DNA of 20,764 nt from Bdellovibrionales bacterium. GTDB taxonomy: Bacteria > Bdellovibrionota > UBA1018 > CAIMNF01. The stretch spans positions 1 to 20,764 of the forward strand of contig CANGWP010000020.1 of assembly GCA_947457605.1 (NCBI GenBank), in the 5' to 3' direction. The notes beneath the pieces were generated by a model. That model was not told the DNA's origin. It did no database searches and saw only the letters and a program-made list of their open reading frames with translations. This document shows positions 1-7,592 of the stretch, piece after piece (the first letter of the stretch is position 1; each line of letters opens with the position of its first letter). Made by a program: the position numbers and the translations under genes.

Positions 1-125
1 CTCATTTTTCCGGAAATGTGTGCAAGCACCTGATGGCCGTTCTCGAGCTTCACCTTGAACATTGCGTTCGGAAGTGGCTCAAGCACCACGCCTTCCATCT
101 GGATTGCACCTTCTTTTTCGCTCAT
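1..125 (-). CDS. infA: Translation initiation factor IF-1 (5' part only, runs off the window)
   Basis: The first 41 codons plus two bases are present; the rest lies beyond the left edge. IF-1 binds the A site of the 30S subunit during initiation and works with IF-2 and IF-3. The visible protein begins MSEKEGAIQMEGVVLEPLPN and continues with NAMFKVKLENGHQVLAHISG, the N-terminal half of the IF-1 OB fold, and aligns by eye with the E. coli protein without gaps after the first few residues. The start is an ATG at 123-125 with AGGAG at 131-135, five bases upstream. It lies 43 bases after map in the same direction, a position typical of an adk-map-infA tail on the spc operon. Confidence 0.95.
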   Translation of the reverse strand, partial: MSEKEGAIQMEGVVLEPLPNAMFKVKLENGHQVLAHISGKM

Positions 126-168
126 CGACACTCCTAAATATCCAAAACCATCCGATTCCGACGAGTTC

Positions 169-921
169 CTATACGGATTTCGTTAAAATCTCGTTGCCCG
201 ACTCTGTGATCGCAACTGTATGCTCGAAATGAGCAGACAAACGCTTATCCACTGTGACGGCAGTCCAGCCGTCCGATAGAACCTTCACCTCAGGTTTCCC
301 TGCGTTGATCATGGGCTCTATGGCAATCACCATTCCTGGCTTCAAAACCATGCCTTTTCCGCGGATTCCGAAGTTCGGGACCTGGGGATCCTCATGAAGA
401 CTTTTTCCTATGCCGTGGCCAACAAATTCTCTTACCACGCTGTAGCCATGACTCTCAACAAAATTTTGTACCGCATGCCCGATGTCGAACAGATTCTGGC
501 CGGGTTTTGCCTGTTCGATGCCAAGATATAAACTCTTTTCAGTGATTTCGAGCAGTTTCCGCGCATCCTCACTGATCTTTCCCACCGCAAATGTTTTTGC
601 GGAATCTCCAAACCAGCCATCGAGGATCACTCCGAAATCAACCCCGACAATGTCGCCTTCCTTCAAAACCCGCTTTTTCGAGGGAATTCCGTGAACCACT
701 TCCTCGTTCACAGAGACACAAAGAGTCGCAGGAAAGCCATGATATCCCTTGAACGCGGGCTTCGCTCCAAGTTCTTTCGTACGGGTTTGCGCAAACAAAT
801 CAAGATCCGCAGTGGTCGCACCCGGCTTGATCAACTCTTCGATCTCGATCAAGACCCTGGCCACCACTTCGCCGGCCCTTCTCATTTTTTCGATTTCTTC
901 ACGAGACTTCAGATGAACCAA
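169..921 (-). CDS. map: Methionine aminopeptidase, type I
   Basis: Removes the initiator methionine from nascent proteins in the cytosol using two divalent metal ions. The 250-residue length is normal for the short bacterial type Ia enzyme. The expected metal ligands are visible: D95 in GVDFG, D106 in WFGDS, H169 in FVGHGIG, E202 in IAIEPM and E233 in HFEHT; H77 in VVHGIP matches the catalytic histidine. The start must be TTG (919-921), because an in-frame TGA lies four codons upstream and the first downstream ATG (codon 13) would cut into the conserved N-terminal helix. Only a weak GAGAG ribosome-binding site precedes it, 9 bases away, so translation may depend on coupling to adk, which ends 12 bases upstream. 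Confidence 0.97.
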   Translation of the reverse strand: MVHLKSREEIEKMRRAGEVVARVLIEIEELIKPGATTADLDLFAQTRTKELGAKPAFKGYHGFPATLCVSVNEEVVHGIPSKKRVLKEGDIVGVDFGVILDGWFGDSAKTFAVGKISEDARKLLEITEKSLYLGIEQAKPGQNLFDIGHAVQNFVESHGYSVVREFVGHGIGKSLHEDPQVPNFGIRGKGMVLKPGMVIAIEPMINAGKPEVKVLSDGWTAVTVDKRLSAHFEHTVAITESGNEILTKSV

Positions 922-933
922 GACACACCACTC

Positions 934-1590
934 TCAAGCTTTTTTCAGCGCTTTTTCAAGCACGGAAAAAACCGCTTCTGGGGCGACGCTACCGTCCACC
1001 CTTAAAAAAGATTTTGATTTTTCGTAAAAACCGATGATCGGCGCGGTCTGATTCTGGTACACCTCGATCCGCTTGGTTACCACCTCGGCGGAATCATCCG
1101 TACGCTGATAAAAATCACAGGGGCCCGACGCCCTTGAACATGTTTCTGATGTCGGAACTTCTTTCAGCTGCTCCGCACTCACCACTCGATTGCAATTCCG
1201 GCACGTGCGGCGCGAGGACAAACGGGCCACGAGAATTTCCTTTGAAAGATCAAAAAAGAAAATGGAATCCAGCTCCATGTGAAGGCTCTTCAAAAGTCCA
1301 TCAAGTGCTTTCGCCTGGGGTTCCGTTCTCGGAAATCCATCAAGAATAAAGCCTTTCTTGCAATCGGACTGTGACAGGCGATCACGGATGAGGTCAATGA
1401 CCACCGCGTCCGGAACATATTCGCCACGATCCATGAAGGCCTTGGCTTTCATTCCCACCTCAGTCTTTTTGCCGATCGCTTCGCGGAACATGTCCCCGGT
1501 ACTCAAATGAACGAGTCCGTACCTGTCCTGAAGCATCTTCGACTGAGTGCCCTTACCGGAACCCGGAGGGCCGAGAAACAAAATGTTCAT
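934..1590 (-). CDS. adk: Adenylate kinase with zinc-type LID
   Basis: Interconverts ATP + AMP and 2 ADP in the cytosol. The 218-residue protein opens with the P-loop GPPGSGKGT (residues 7-15), followed by the AMP-binding STGDMFR segment and DGFPRT (84-89). The LID is the long form and carries four cysteines, C130-x2-C133 and C151-x6-C158, so it probably binds structural zinc. The spacing of the second pair is wider than the usual CxxC/D, which may mean a small LID insertion. The ATG start overlaps the secY stop by four bases (ATGA at 1587-1590), a sign of translational coupling. The neighbour downstream is map. Confidence 0.97.
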   Translation of the reverse strand: MNILFLGPPGSGKGTQSKMLQDRYGLVHLSTGDMFREAIGKKTEVGMKAKAFMDRGEYVPDAVVIDLIRDRLSQSDCKKGFILDGFPRTEPQAKALDGLLKSLHMELDSIFFFDLSKEILVARLSSRRTCRNCNRVVSAEQLKEVPTSETCSRASGPCDFYQRTDDSAEVVTKRIEVYQNQTAPIIGFYEKSKSFLRVDGSVAPEAVFSVLEKALKKA

Positions 1591-2891
1591 GTGTAGGCCG
1601 CTCTGCCCTTCACACGTGCATGCTTCATGAAACCCTCATAGTTTCTGGAGAGCATGAAAGTTTCAATCTGCGCCACGGTATCGAGTGCGACGCCGACCAG
1701 AATCAGGACCGAAGTTCCACCGAAATAAAATGGCACCTTCAAAGTCTGCGACATGAGTGTGGGAAGCACACAAATGAGTGAAATGTAGGTGGCACCACCC
1801 AACGTGAGGCGTGTCAAGACGTAGTCGATGTAGCGAATGGTGTTTTCGCCCGGACGAATTCCAGGAATGAATCCGCCGTATTTCTTCAAATTCTCGGCTA
1901 CATCTTCGGTTTTGAATACCACCGCAGTGTAAAAATAGGAGAAGAAGAAGATCAGGCCCACAAACAGGATCTCATACAACCAGCCGCCCGGAGCAAGCCA
2001 GCCCGCAACCGTTTGAACCGCGCCTGCAGTCACAAAGGTTCCGATGGTCGCGGGGAACATCAGAAGAGAAGAGGCGAAGATCGGAGGAATCACACCCGAG
2101 GTATTCAGCTTCACGGGAATGTGGGTGTTCTGGCCTCCATAAATTTTTCGACCCACCACGCGCTTTGCATAGTGAACCGGAATCCGGCGGGACGCCCTTT
2201 CGACGAAGATGATTACGAAGAATGTGCCCAGAATCAAAGCAAGAACCAAGGCAGCCTTTCCAACACTGAGTTCACCCGAACGGATGAGAGAAAGAGCTGA
2301 ACCGATCCCTTTTGGAATTCCAGCCGCGATTCCGGCAAAGATGATCATCGAGGTGCCGTTTCCGATCCCGCGCTCGGAAATCTGCTCCCCGAGCCACACG
2401 AGAAACATGGTTCCTCCGGTCAGCGTGATCGTAGTCATGAGCTTGAACGCGAAGCCCGGGTCCATCACCACCTGCGGATTGCTGTAGGCCTGAAGGGAAC
2501 TTGCAATTCCCCATCCTTGAACGAAACACAAAAGCACCGTCGCATAGCGGGTGTATTGAGTGATTTTTTTTCTGCCCTGATCCCCTTCTTTCTGAAGATC
2601 AGAAAGGTGCGGAACCATCACGGTCAGAAGCTGGAAAATGATCGAAGCCGAGATGTATGGCATGATTCCCAACGCAAAAATACTGAAGCGCTCGAGAGCT
2701 CCACCGCTGAAGAGGTTGAACCATCCGAAAATGGTCCCCTGCATGTTTTTGAACGCTTCCGAAAGTGCCGCTCCATCCACTCCGGGGGTTGGAATGTGAA
2801 CACCGATCCGGTAAACGGCAAGAACAATCAACGTAAAAAGGATCTTCTTTCTGAGTTCCGGAATTTTAACCAAGCCTTGTGCACCTGCCAT
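1587..2891 (-). CDS. secY: Preprotein translocase subunit SecY
   Basis: Channel subunit of the SecYEG translocon in the cytoplasmic membrane. From the chosen start the protein has 434 residues, the usual length, and opens MAGAQGLVKIPELRKKILFT, then YRIGVHIPTPGVD, a characteristic SecY N terminus leading into the plug and TM1-TM2 region. About ten hydrophobic segments follow, with the conserved GIGNGTSMIIFAGI loop and GIRPGENT in the cytosolic loop. The ATG at 2889-2891 is preferred because GAGGA lies 8 bases upstream (2900-2904). An in-frame ATG at 2984 would add 31 residues that do not look like SecY and lacks a well-placed ribosome-binding site. It follows rplO after an unusually long 144-base gap. 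Confidence 0.97.
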   Translation of the reverse strand: MAGAQGLVKIPELRKKILFTLIVLAVYRIGVHIPTPGVDGAALSEAFKNMQGTIFGWFNLFSGGALERFSIFALGIMPYISASIIFQLLTVMVPHLSDLQKEGDQGRKKITQYTRYATVLLCFVQGWGIASSLQAYSNPQVVMDPGFAFKLMTTITLTGGTMFLVWLGEQISERGIGNGTSMIIFAGIAAGIPKGIGSALSLIRSGELSVGKAALVLALILGTFFVIIFVERASRRIPVHYAKRVVGRKIYGGQNTHIPVKLNTSGVIPPIFASSLLMFPATIGTFVTAGAVQTVAGWLAPGGWLYEILFVGLIFFFSYFYTAVVFKTEDVAENLKKYGGFIPGIRPGENTIRYIDYVLTRLTLGGATYISLICVLPTLMSQTLKVPFYFGGTSVLILVGVALDTVAQIETFMLSRNYEGFMKHARVKGRAAYT

Positions 2892-2935
2892 AAGATCTTT
2901 CCTCGATGTATTTGTGGAATTGGGTTCTTCGAATC

Positions 2936-3013
2936 CTACCTCTGTTCCAGCGAACTTAAAACAAGAAAGGTATAGCCCTGCCATTCCCGGCTGAAGCTAT
3001 ACCTTCCATTCAT
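2936..3013 (-). CDS. Possible 25-residue leader ORF upstream of secY
   Basis: An ATG at 3011-3013 opens 25 codons ending in TAG at 2936-2938. AGG lies seven bases before the ATG (within AGGATTAGGG), so it could be translated. The peptide would run MNGRYSFSREWQGYTFLVLS and end SLEQR. It lies wholly in the rplO-secY gap and its codons span the perfect hairpin at 2967-3005, so translation would open that hairpin. No family is recognised, and an ORF this short can occur by chance. Confidence 0.2.
   Translation of the reverse strand: MNGRYSFSREWQGYTFLVLSSLEQR
2967..3005 (-). terminator. 10-bp hairpin with U-rich 3' flank between rplO and secY
   Basis: The arms AAGGTATAGC (2996-3005 read on the minus strand) and GCTATACCTT (2967-2976) are perfect reverse complements with a 19-base loop. 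On the transcript the second arm runs into UUCUUGUUUU, which resembles an intrinsic terminator or attenuator, although the stem is only 40% GC and the loop is long. It would partly separate the ribosomal-protein genes from secY-adk-map-infA. Confidence 0.45.
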
Positions 3014-3021
3014 CCCTAATC

Positions 3022-3034
3022 CTGCAAACTGCAG
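3022..3034 (-). promoter_or_regulatory. Small hairpin just after rplO stop
   Basis: CTGCA and TGCAG flank a three-base loop immediately after the rplO TAA. There is no U run behind it. It may protect the rplO 3' end or simply be chance; it is listed because it is one of two hairpins in the same 144-base gap. Confidence 0.25.
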
Positions 3035-3035
3035 A

Positions 3036-3494
3036 TTACTGAATTTTTACGATCTCGATGGAGCCGCCTGCAGCCGTGATCTTCTTGTTGGCAGACTCGG
3101 ACACGCGATGCGCCTGAATCTTGAAGCTACGGGTGAGGGTGCCATTTCCAAGGATCACAAGACGCTCGGAGTTTTTCTTGGCAAGGCCCAGCTCGATCAA
3201 TACCTTGAGGTTCAGTTCCTTCACATCTGTAGGAACCTTGGTCTCGAGGTCAGAAAGATTGATTGCAGCATGATTGCGAGCGTGGATGTTGGTGAAACCG
3301 CGCTTTGGCAAACGACGATACAGAGGAGTCTGACCACCTTCGAAGCCCGGGCGAACACTTCCGCCTGAACGTTGAAGCTGACCCTTGTCCCCTTTACCGG
3401 CAGTTGGACCAAGTCCTGATCCGGAACCGCGGCCGAGACGCTTGCGCTGGCTGCTAGAGCCGGTCTGAGGCTTTAATTCATTGAGTTTCAACAT
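3036..3494 (-). CDS. rplO: 50S ribosomal protein L15
   Basis: A 23S rRNA-binding protein of the large subunit that assembles late. The 152 residues show the glycine-rich basic N terminus (KRLGRGSGSGLGPTAGKGDK at 18-37), then FEGGQTPLYRRLPKRGF, the L15 hallmark, and the C-terminal L18e/L15-type domain with SxxAxxxIxAAGG. Length is close to the E. coli protein (144). The ATG start has GGAG a few bases upstream. It follows rpmD by 12 bases, as in nearly all spc operons, and is the last ribosomal-protein gene before secY here. Confidence 0.97.
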   Translation of the reverse strand: MLKLNELKPQTGSSSQRKRLGRGSGSGLGPTAGKGDKGQLQRSGGSVRPGFEGGQTPLYRRLPKRGFTNIHARNHAAINLSDLETKVPTDVKELNLKVLIELGLAKKNSERLVILGNGTLTRSFKIQAHRVSESANKKITAAGGSIEIVKIQ

Positions 3495-3506
3495 AATTCT
3501 TCTCCG

Positions 3507-3707
3507 TTAATTGTCTGCCACGATATCGAGAAGGTGGATGACCTTTTTGATCATTCCCCTTACCGACGGGGTGTTTTCAAGCGTCATCTCCTGATGACGC
3601 TTCTTCAATCCGAGCCCCTGAAGGCACGCACGTTGATTCGGGTTGCAAGAGATCCGGCCTTTTTTCAGACGGATCACAATGGTCTTGGTTTTGCTATCTT
3701 TTGCCAT
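3507..3707 (-). CDS. rpmD: 50S ribosomal protein L30
   Basis: A small 66-residue large-subunit protein beginning MAKDSKTKTIVIRLKKGRIS and continuing with NQRACLQGLGLKKRHQ and NTPSVRGMIKKV, the conserved L30 core (SxIG/SCxPNQRAxLxGLGLxxxxxxV). Slightly longer than E. coli L30 (59). The ATG is preceded by AGAGGT. It lies between rpsE and rplO, its standard place. Not all bacteria keep L30, so its presence is a mild lineage marker. Confidence 0.96.
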   Translation of the reverse strand: MAKDSKTKTIVIRLKKGRISCNPNQRACLQGLGLKKRHQEMTLENTPSVRGMIKKVIHLLDIVADN

Positions 3708-3721
3708 ATTTACCTCTGCTC

Positions 3722-4231
3722 TCAGCTATGCAAATCGCTGACTGCTTTGCCGCGTGATTTGGCAATGTCGGAAAGGCTGCGAAGCGCCTTCAGAGCATCG
3801 AATGTCGCGCGAACCACGTTATGGGGATTGTCCCGGCGAAGTGACTTCGTAAGAATGTTCTTCACCCCTGCGGCTTCAAGAATCGCGCGGACCGCAGAAC
3901 TTGCGATCACTCCGGATCCTTCTGGAGCCGGCTTCATGAGAACCGAGCTTGCTCCGAAAGTGCCCATCACTTCGTGAGGGATCGTGGTTCCGTGCAGCGG
4001 TACACTGACCAATGCCTTGCGAGCACGCTTCCCGGCCTTTTTGATCGCCTCTGGAACTTCAGTGGCTTTTCCGAGTCCAACGCCCACCTGGCCCTTTTTG
4101 TTTCCGACGACCACAATCGCAGCAAAGCTGAAACGGCGTCCGCCCTTCACCACTTTTGCGCAGCGGTTGATGTGAATCACCTTATCTTCGAACTCTGACT
4201 CTTCTGCCTTATCGTTATAACCGATTGCCAT
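3722..4231 (-). CDS. rpsE: 30S ribosomal protein S5
   Basis: Small-subunit protein that contributes to decoding accuracy and forms part of the mRNA entry tunnel. The 169 residues match the family length (E. coli 167). Visible are the double-stranded RNA-binding-like N-terminal domain (KVIHINRCAKVVKGGRRFSF, residues 17-36), NKKGQVGVGLGKATEVPEAI, and the C-terminal domain with GSGVIASSAVRAILEAAGV and the NPHNVVRATF motif. AAGGGG stands nine bases before the ATG. It sits between rplR and rpmD. Confidence 0.97.
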   Translation of the reverse strand: MAIGYNDKAEESEFEDKVIHINRCAKVVKGGRRFSFAAIVVVGNKKGQVGVGLGKATEVPEAIKKAGKRARKALVSVPLHGTTIPHEVMGTFGASSVLMKPAPEGSGVIASSAVRAILEAAGVKNILTKSLRRDNPHNVVRATFDALKALRSLSDIAKSRGKAVSDLHS

Positions 4232-4249
4232 TTTTTATGACCCCTTTGA

Positions 4250-4624
4250 TTAAAAGTTCAATCCAGCTTCGCGTGCAGCATCTGCAAGCGCTTTGATTTT
4301 GCCGTGATACAGGTACCCGCCGCGATCGAACACAACCGCTTTGATCCCTTTTGCCATGGCCCGCTTCGCGACCAACTGACCTACCGCCTTCGAACCCTCG
4401 ATATTTGCACCCGACTTTGCGAGTTCTTTCTCGGTGGTGGAAGCTGCAGCGATCGTGTGACCTTTTGAGTCATCGATCAGCTGTGCATAGATGTTGGCAT
4501 TGGAGCGGAACACCACAAGACGGGGTCTTTCGGTGGTTCCAACCAATTTTGCGCGGATCCGCTTCTTGTGCTTGAAGCGAATCACCTGCTTGTTACTTGT
4601 CTTATTTCCAATTTTAGTTGCCAT
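4250..4624 (-). CDS. rplR: 50S ribosomal protein L18
   Basis: Binds 5S rRNA together with L5 and helps join it to the large subunit. The 124 residues include the basic N terminus (FKHKKRIRAKLVGTTERPRL), VFRSNANIYAQLIDD, and the C terminus VVFDRGGYLYHGKIKALADA followed by REAGLNF, which is the near-invariant L18 ending. Length compares with 117 in E. coli. The ATG start has AGAGGT upstream, and the gene lies 9 bases after rplF. Confidence 0.97.
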   Translation of the reverse strand: MATKIGNKTSNKQVIRFKHKKRIRAKLVGTTERPRLVVFRSNANIYAQLIDDSKGHTIAAASTTEKELAKSGANIEGSKAVGQLVAKRAMAKGIKAVVFDRGGYLYHGKIKALADAAREAGLNF

Positions 4625-4633
4625 GATTACCTC

Positions 4634-5179
4634 TTACTTCGCACCTGCAGCAGCCTTACCCGCCTTGCGGATAATGTGCTCGTTGGTGTAGCGGATGCCT
4701 TTTCCTTGATACGGCTCGGGTGGCTTGATTCCGCGGATTTTATCCGCAGTCAAACCAAGCAGCATCTTGTCGCTGCCAGTAAGAACAACGTGGGTGTTGT
4801 TCTCAACTTTTGCTTGGATTCCTTCCGGGAGCTTGAAATCAACCGGGTGAGAAAAACCGATGGTGAGAGACAGTACGTTGCCCTTGGTTGCAGCACGATA
4901 CCCGACGCCCACGATGTCAAGCTCGCGGGTGAATCCTTGAGAAACACCGGTTACCATGTTGTACATTTGAGTGCGGACAACGCCCTGGAGAGCTCCGGAA
5001 CCTTCCTGCTTCTCATCACGAACCACTTTCAACTCCTGTCCTTCAACAGAAAGCTTCACGCCGTTCGGGAGTTTGAAATTCAACTTCCCTTTTGGTCCTT
5101 CCACCAGGACATTTTCGTCCTTGATGTTGATCTTTACACCTTGCGCCAATTTTACTGGGGCTTTACCTACACGTGACAT
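4634..5179 (-). CDS. rplF: 50S ribosomal protein L6
   Basis: A large-subunit protein near the factor-binding (sarcin-ricin) region. The 181 residues start MSRVGKAPVKLAQGVKINIK and hold the two repeated L6 domains; the second ends with the diagnostic KPPEPYQGKGIRYTNEHIIR followed by KAGK. Length is normal (177 in E. coli). Its ATG lies only three bases after the rpsH stop, so its ribosome-binding site lies inside rpsH and the two are probably translationally coupled. Confidence 0.97.
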   Translation of the reverse strand: MSRVGKAPVKLAQGVKINIKDENVLVEGPKGKLNFKLPNGVKLSVEGQELKVVRDEKQEGSGALQGVVRTQMYNMVTGVSQGFTRELDIVGVGYRAATKGNVLSLTIGFSHPVDFKLPEGIQAKVENNTHVVLTGSDKMLLGLTADKIRGIKPPEPYQGKGIRYTNEHIIRKAGKAAAGAK

Positions 5180-5182
5180 AAA

Positions 5183-5584
5183 TCACCAAACCTCGCAGAG
5201 AATTTCGCCGCCCACTTTTTGCTGGGCTGCTTTCTGGGTTGCCAATACGCCTTTCGAAGTTGAAAGAATGGAAATTCCCACTCCACCAAGAACTTTGGGG
5301 ATTGCGCCTACACCTGCATACTTACGTACGCCCGGCTTGCTCACCCTGCGGATCCCGCGGATCACGCTTTCACCATGGTCGTCATACTTCAGGTAAACCT
5401 TGATGCTGACGTGGCCGCTATCATCCTTCAAGAGACGGAAGTTCTTGATGAACCCTTCGTCCTTCAAAACACGAACGATGTTCGCCTTGAGACGGGATGC
5501 CGGGATTTCAACCTTCTCGTGCTTTTCCGCACAAGCATTCCGAATTCTGGTCAGTAAATCTGCTACTGGATCTGTCATGCTCAT
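5183..5584 (-). CDS. rpsH: 30S ribosomal protein S8
   Basis: A primary 16S rRNA-binding protein of the central domain. In E. coli it is also the translational repressor of the spc operon; whether that holds here is unknown. The 133 residues begin MSMTDPVADLLTRIRNA and end with KVLGGVGISILSTSKGV, then GGEILCEVW, the classic S8 C terminus. Two ATGs are available (5582-5584 and 5576-5578); AGAGG nine bases before the first favours the longer form. Confidence 0.97.
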   Translation of the reverse strand: MSMTDPVADLLTRIRNACAEKHEKVEIPASRLKANIVRVLKDEGFIKNFRLLKDDSGHVSIKVYLKYDDHGESVIRGIRRVSKPGVRKYAGVGAIPKVLGGVGISILSTSKGVLATQKAAQQKVGGEILCEVW

Positions 5585-5597
5585 ATTCTTTTACCTC

Positions 5598-5783
5598 TTA
5601 CCAACTTGACTTCGTAACGCCCGGAAGCAGGCCCTTGAGCGCAAGCCCCCTGAAACACAGACGGCACATGTTGAATTTCCTCAAATAAGCCTTGGAACGG
5701 CCGCAAAGAGGACAGCGATTTTTCGCCCTTGATTTGAACTTAGGAGTCTCACCCATTTTTACGAGTTTACATTTCTTAGCCAA
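5598..5783 (-). CDS. rpsN: 30S ribosomal protein S14, zinc-binding type (S14Z)
   Basis: Small-subunit head protein. At 61 residues it is the short form with a zinc ribbon: C24-x2-C27 (CPLC) and C40-x2-C43 (CRLC), in contrast to the roughly 100-residue zinc-free form of E. coli. The end, GLLPGVTKSSW, is typical of the short form. The start is TTG (5781-5783): an in-frame TAG lies two codons upstream, the first downstream ATG would remove the conserved MAKK, and GGAG lies seven bases before the TTG. It lies between rplE and rpsH, the usual order. Confidence 0.97.
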   Translation of the reverse strand: MAKKCKLVKMGETPKFKSRAKNRCPLCGRSKAYLRKFNMCRLCFRGLALKGLLPGVTKSSW

Positions 5784-5794
5784 GCTCTATCTCC

Positions 5795-6481
5795 TTACTT
5801 TCTGAAAGGCATGCCCATTTCGGTGAGCAGGGCCCTTGAATGTTCGTTGTTTTTTGCCGTGGTCACAATGGTGATGGTCATCCCACGCACGCTGTCGACC
5901 AGATCGTAATTGATTTCGGGAAAAATGATCTGCTCTTTGATTCCCAAAGAGTAGTTTCCGCGACCGTCAAACGCCTTGGGGCTGATCCCTTTGAAATCGC
6001 GTACGCGAGGAAGGGAAATCGTCACCAGACGATCGAAAAATTCAAACATGCGCGCACGACGAAGAGTAACCGCAACCGCTACCGCATTGCCCTTACGAAC
6101 CTTGAACGCAGCGATCGCCTTTTTCGCGCGAGTCATGATCGGCTTCTGACCGGTGATCGCCATAAGGTCGTTCATCGCGCTATCCAGAACCTTCGGATTT
6201 CCGATGGCTTCTTTCACAGCACAGTTCACAACGATCTTCTCAAAGCGGGGCACTTCCATGACACTCTTGAAACCGAACTGCTTCATGAGAGCTGGAGCAA
6301 CCACTTTTTCGTAGTGTTCCTTCATTCGAACAGTGCCTTCCGGAGAAAGCTTGAGTTCGCCGGCCGGAGTCACCTTCAGTGCGTTTGCAAGAGCCGCTTT
6401 TTCACGCTTGGTCGCCTTTGGGGCTGCCTCGGTCTTCGGCTTTGCTTCTTTTTTCTTTTCTGTATCTTTTGCGTCTGCCAC
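5795..6481 (-). CDS. rplE: 50S ribosomal protein L5 with long N-terminal extension
   Basis: Binds 5S rRNA in the central protuberance. Residues 53-228 align with ordinary L5: MKEHYEKVVAPALMKQFGF at the beginning, ITGQKPIMTRAKKAIAAFK, SFDGRGNYS-like KAFDGRGNYSLGIKEQIIF, and TTAKNNEHSRALL before FPFRK. About 52 residues rich in Lys, Ala, Glu and Pro precede this core, where E. coli has almost none (179 residues in total). The start is GTG at 6479-6481, backed by a strong GGAGG at 6490-6494, eight bases upstream, so the extension is probably translated. An internal ATG at 6325 with a weaker GGAAGG upstream would give an ordinary-length L5 and cannot be ruled out. Confidence 0.96.
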   Translation of the reverse strand: MADAKDTEKKKEAKPKTEAAPKATKREKAALANALKVTPAGELKLSPEGTVRMKEHYEKVVAPALMKQFGFKSVMEVPRFEKIVVNCAVKEAIGNPKVLDSAMNDLMAITGQKPIMTRAKKAIAAFKVRKGNAVAVAVTLRRARMFEFFDRLVTISLPRVRDFKGISPKAFDGRGNYSLGIKEQIIFPEINYDLVDSVRGMTITIVTTAKNNEHSRALLTEMGMPFRK

Positions 6482-6498
6482 GGATCAATCCTCCAGAA

Positions 6499-6813
6499 TC
6501 ACTTTTTAGCGGAAGCTGATTTTTCGATCAGCTCGCCTTTTTTGCCGCGCGTGAACTTGGTGGCACGAGTCGGCTTCTTGGTTGTAGGGCTGATGAGCAT
6601 CACATTCGAGTAGTGAATCGGAGATTCCTTCTGAACGATGCCGCCCTGGGGGTTGGTCTGAGAAGGCTTCACATGGCGCTTTACCATGTTCACACCCTCG
6701 ATGGTAAGCTTCATTTCAGCAACATCCACCTTCAAAACCTTGCCCTGCTTGCCCTTGTCTTTTCCGGCAGTCACGGCAACCATGTCATTTTTACGAATAA
6801 ACAACTTTGTCAT
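6499..6813 (-). CDS. rplX: 50S ribosomal protein L24
   Basis: An assembly initiator of the large subunit. The 104 residues begin MTKLFIRKNDMVAVTAGKDK followed by GKQGKVLKVD, a KOW motif, and then GVNMVKRHVKPSQTNPQGGI and IHYSNVMLI, the standard L24 blocks. Length equals E. coli L24. AGAGGT precedes the ATG. It sits between rplN and rplE, 17 bases from each. Confidence 0.97.
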   Translation of the reverse strand: MTKLFIRKNDMVAVTAGKDKGKQGKVLKVDVAEMKLTIEGVNMVKRHVKPSQTNPQGGIVQKESPIHYSNVMLISPTTKKPTRATKFTRGKKGELIEKSASAKK

Positions 6814-6830
6814 AATCGACCTCTATCCCG

Positions 6831-7199
6831 TTAAATCACTTCTGGAGCGAGAGAGATGATCTTCATGAAATTCTTTGCACGAAGCTCTCTTGCCACCGGC
6901 CCGAAAATCCGGGTTCCGACCGGTTCATTCTGGGCGTTGATCAGAACAGCGGAATTGTTGTCGAAACGGATGTAAGATCCATCCTTCCGATTCACTTCCT
7001 TCGCAGTTCTGACGATCACAGCCTTCATGATGTCTCCCTTTTTCACTTTGGAATTGGGGATCGCATCCTTCACGGATACGACAATCACGTCACCGATCGT
7101 TGCATATTTACGGCGGGTCCCGCCGAGTACCTTGATACACATCACGGAGCGGGCTCCGGAGTTATCTGCGACATCAAGTCTGGTTTGCATCTGAATCAT
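6831..7199 (-). CDS. rplN: 50S ribosomal protein L14
   Basis: Large-subunit interface protein that contacts 16S rRNA. The 122 residues are the canonical length and begin MIQMQTRLDVADNSGARSVM, with VVSVKDAIPNSKVKKGDI, AVIVRTAKEVNRKDGSYIRF and the FGPVARELR block, ending in LAPEVI. AAGGAGA is well placed before the ATG. It follows rpsQ after 25 bases and is among the most conserved genes in the window. Confidence 0.98.
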   Translation of the reverse strand: MIQMQTRLDVADNSGARSVMCIKVLGGTRRKYATIGDVIVVSVKDAIPNSKVKKGDIMKAVIVRTAKEVNRKDGSYIRFDNNSAVLINAQNEPVGTRIFGPVARELRAKNFMKIISLAPEVI

Positions 7200-7224
7200 T
7201 TGAAATCTCCTTTATCCTTCCTGA

Positions 7225-7578
7225 TCAAGCCTTGTGGAGCAATTCCGAGGAAGCTGCGCGAATGATCTGTTCTACCGCCCAACGCTTCTCGCGGGAGAGC
7301 GGACGGGATTCGATGATCCGAACCAAGTCACCGGCCTTGGCGCGATTGCCTTCGTTGTGAGCCTTGAACTTGTTCGCCTTGGTGATGTACTTGCCGTACA
7401 TTCCTTCACGAACCTGGCGCTCCACACGAACCACGCACGTCTTTTCCATCTTGTCGCTTACCACGGTTCCCACCATGGAGCGCTTGTGCGGACGCTTTGC
7501 GCCGGATACCGCCGCAGTGGTTGCTGCAGGAGCCGCTTTTGCCTTTGCCTTTACTGTCTTTGCTTTCGTCTCTGCCAT
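7225..7578 (-). CDS. rpsQ: 30S ribosomal protein S17 with N-terminal extension
   Basis: A primary 16S rRNA binder with an OB fold. Residues 35-117 are the S17 core: MVGTVVSDKMEKTCVVRVER, YGKYITKANKFKAHNE, the GDLVRIIESRPLSREKRW block. The first 34 residues are a Lys/Ala/Thr-rich low-complexity arm (MAETKAKTVKAKAKAAPAAT and onward) absent from E. coli S17 (84 residues). The ATG at 7576-7578 has GAGGA at 7583-7587, and no ribosome-binding site precedes the internal Met at 7476, so the long form is the likely product. It follows rpmC as usual. Confidence 0.97.
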   Translation of the reverse strand: MAETKAKTVKAKAKAAPAATTAAVSGAKRPHKRSMVGTVVSDKMEKTCVVRVERQVREGMYGKYITKANKFKAHNEGNRAKAGDLVRIIESRPLSREKRWAVEQIIRAASSELLHKA

Positions 7579-7592
7579 AAATTCCTCAAAAC

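Noticed and set aside
2892..2984. 31-residue N-terminal extension of SecY from the ATG at 2984
   Set aside because: No well-spaced ribosome-binding site, and the sequence is unlike any SecY N terminus; GAGGA supports 2891.
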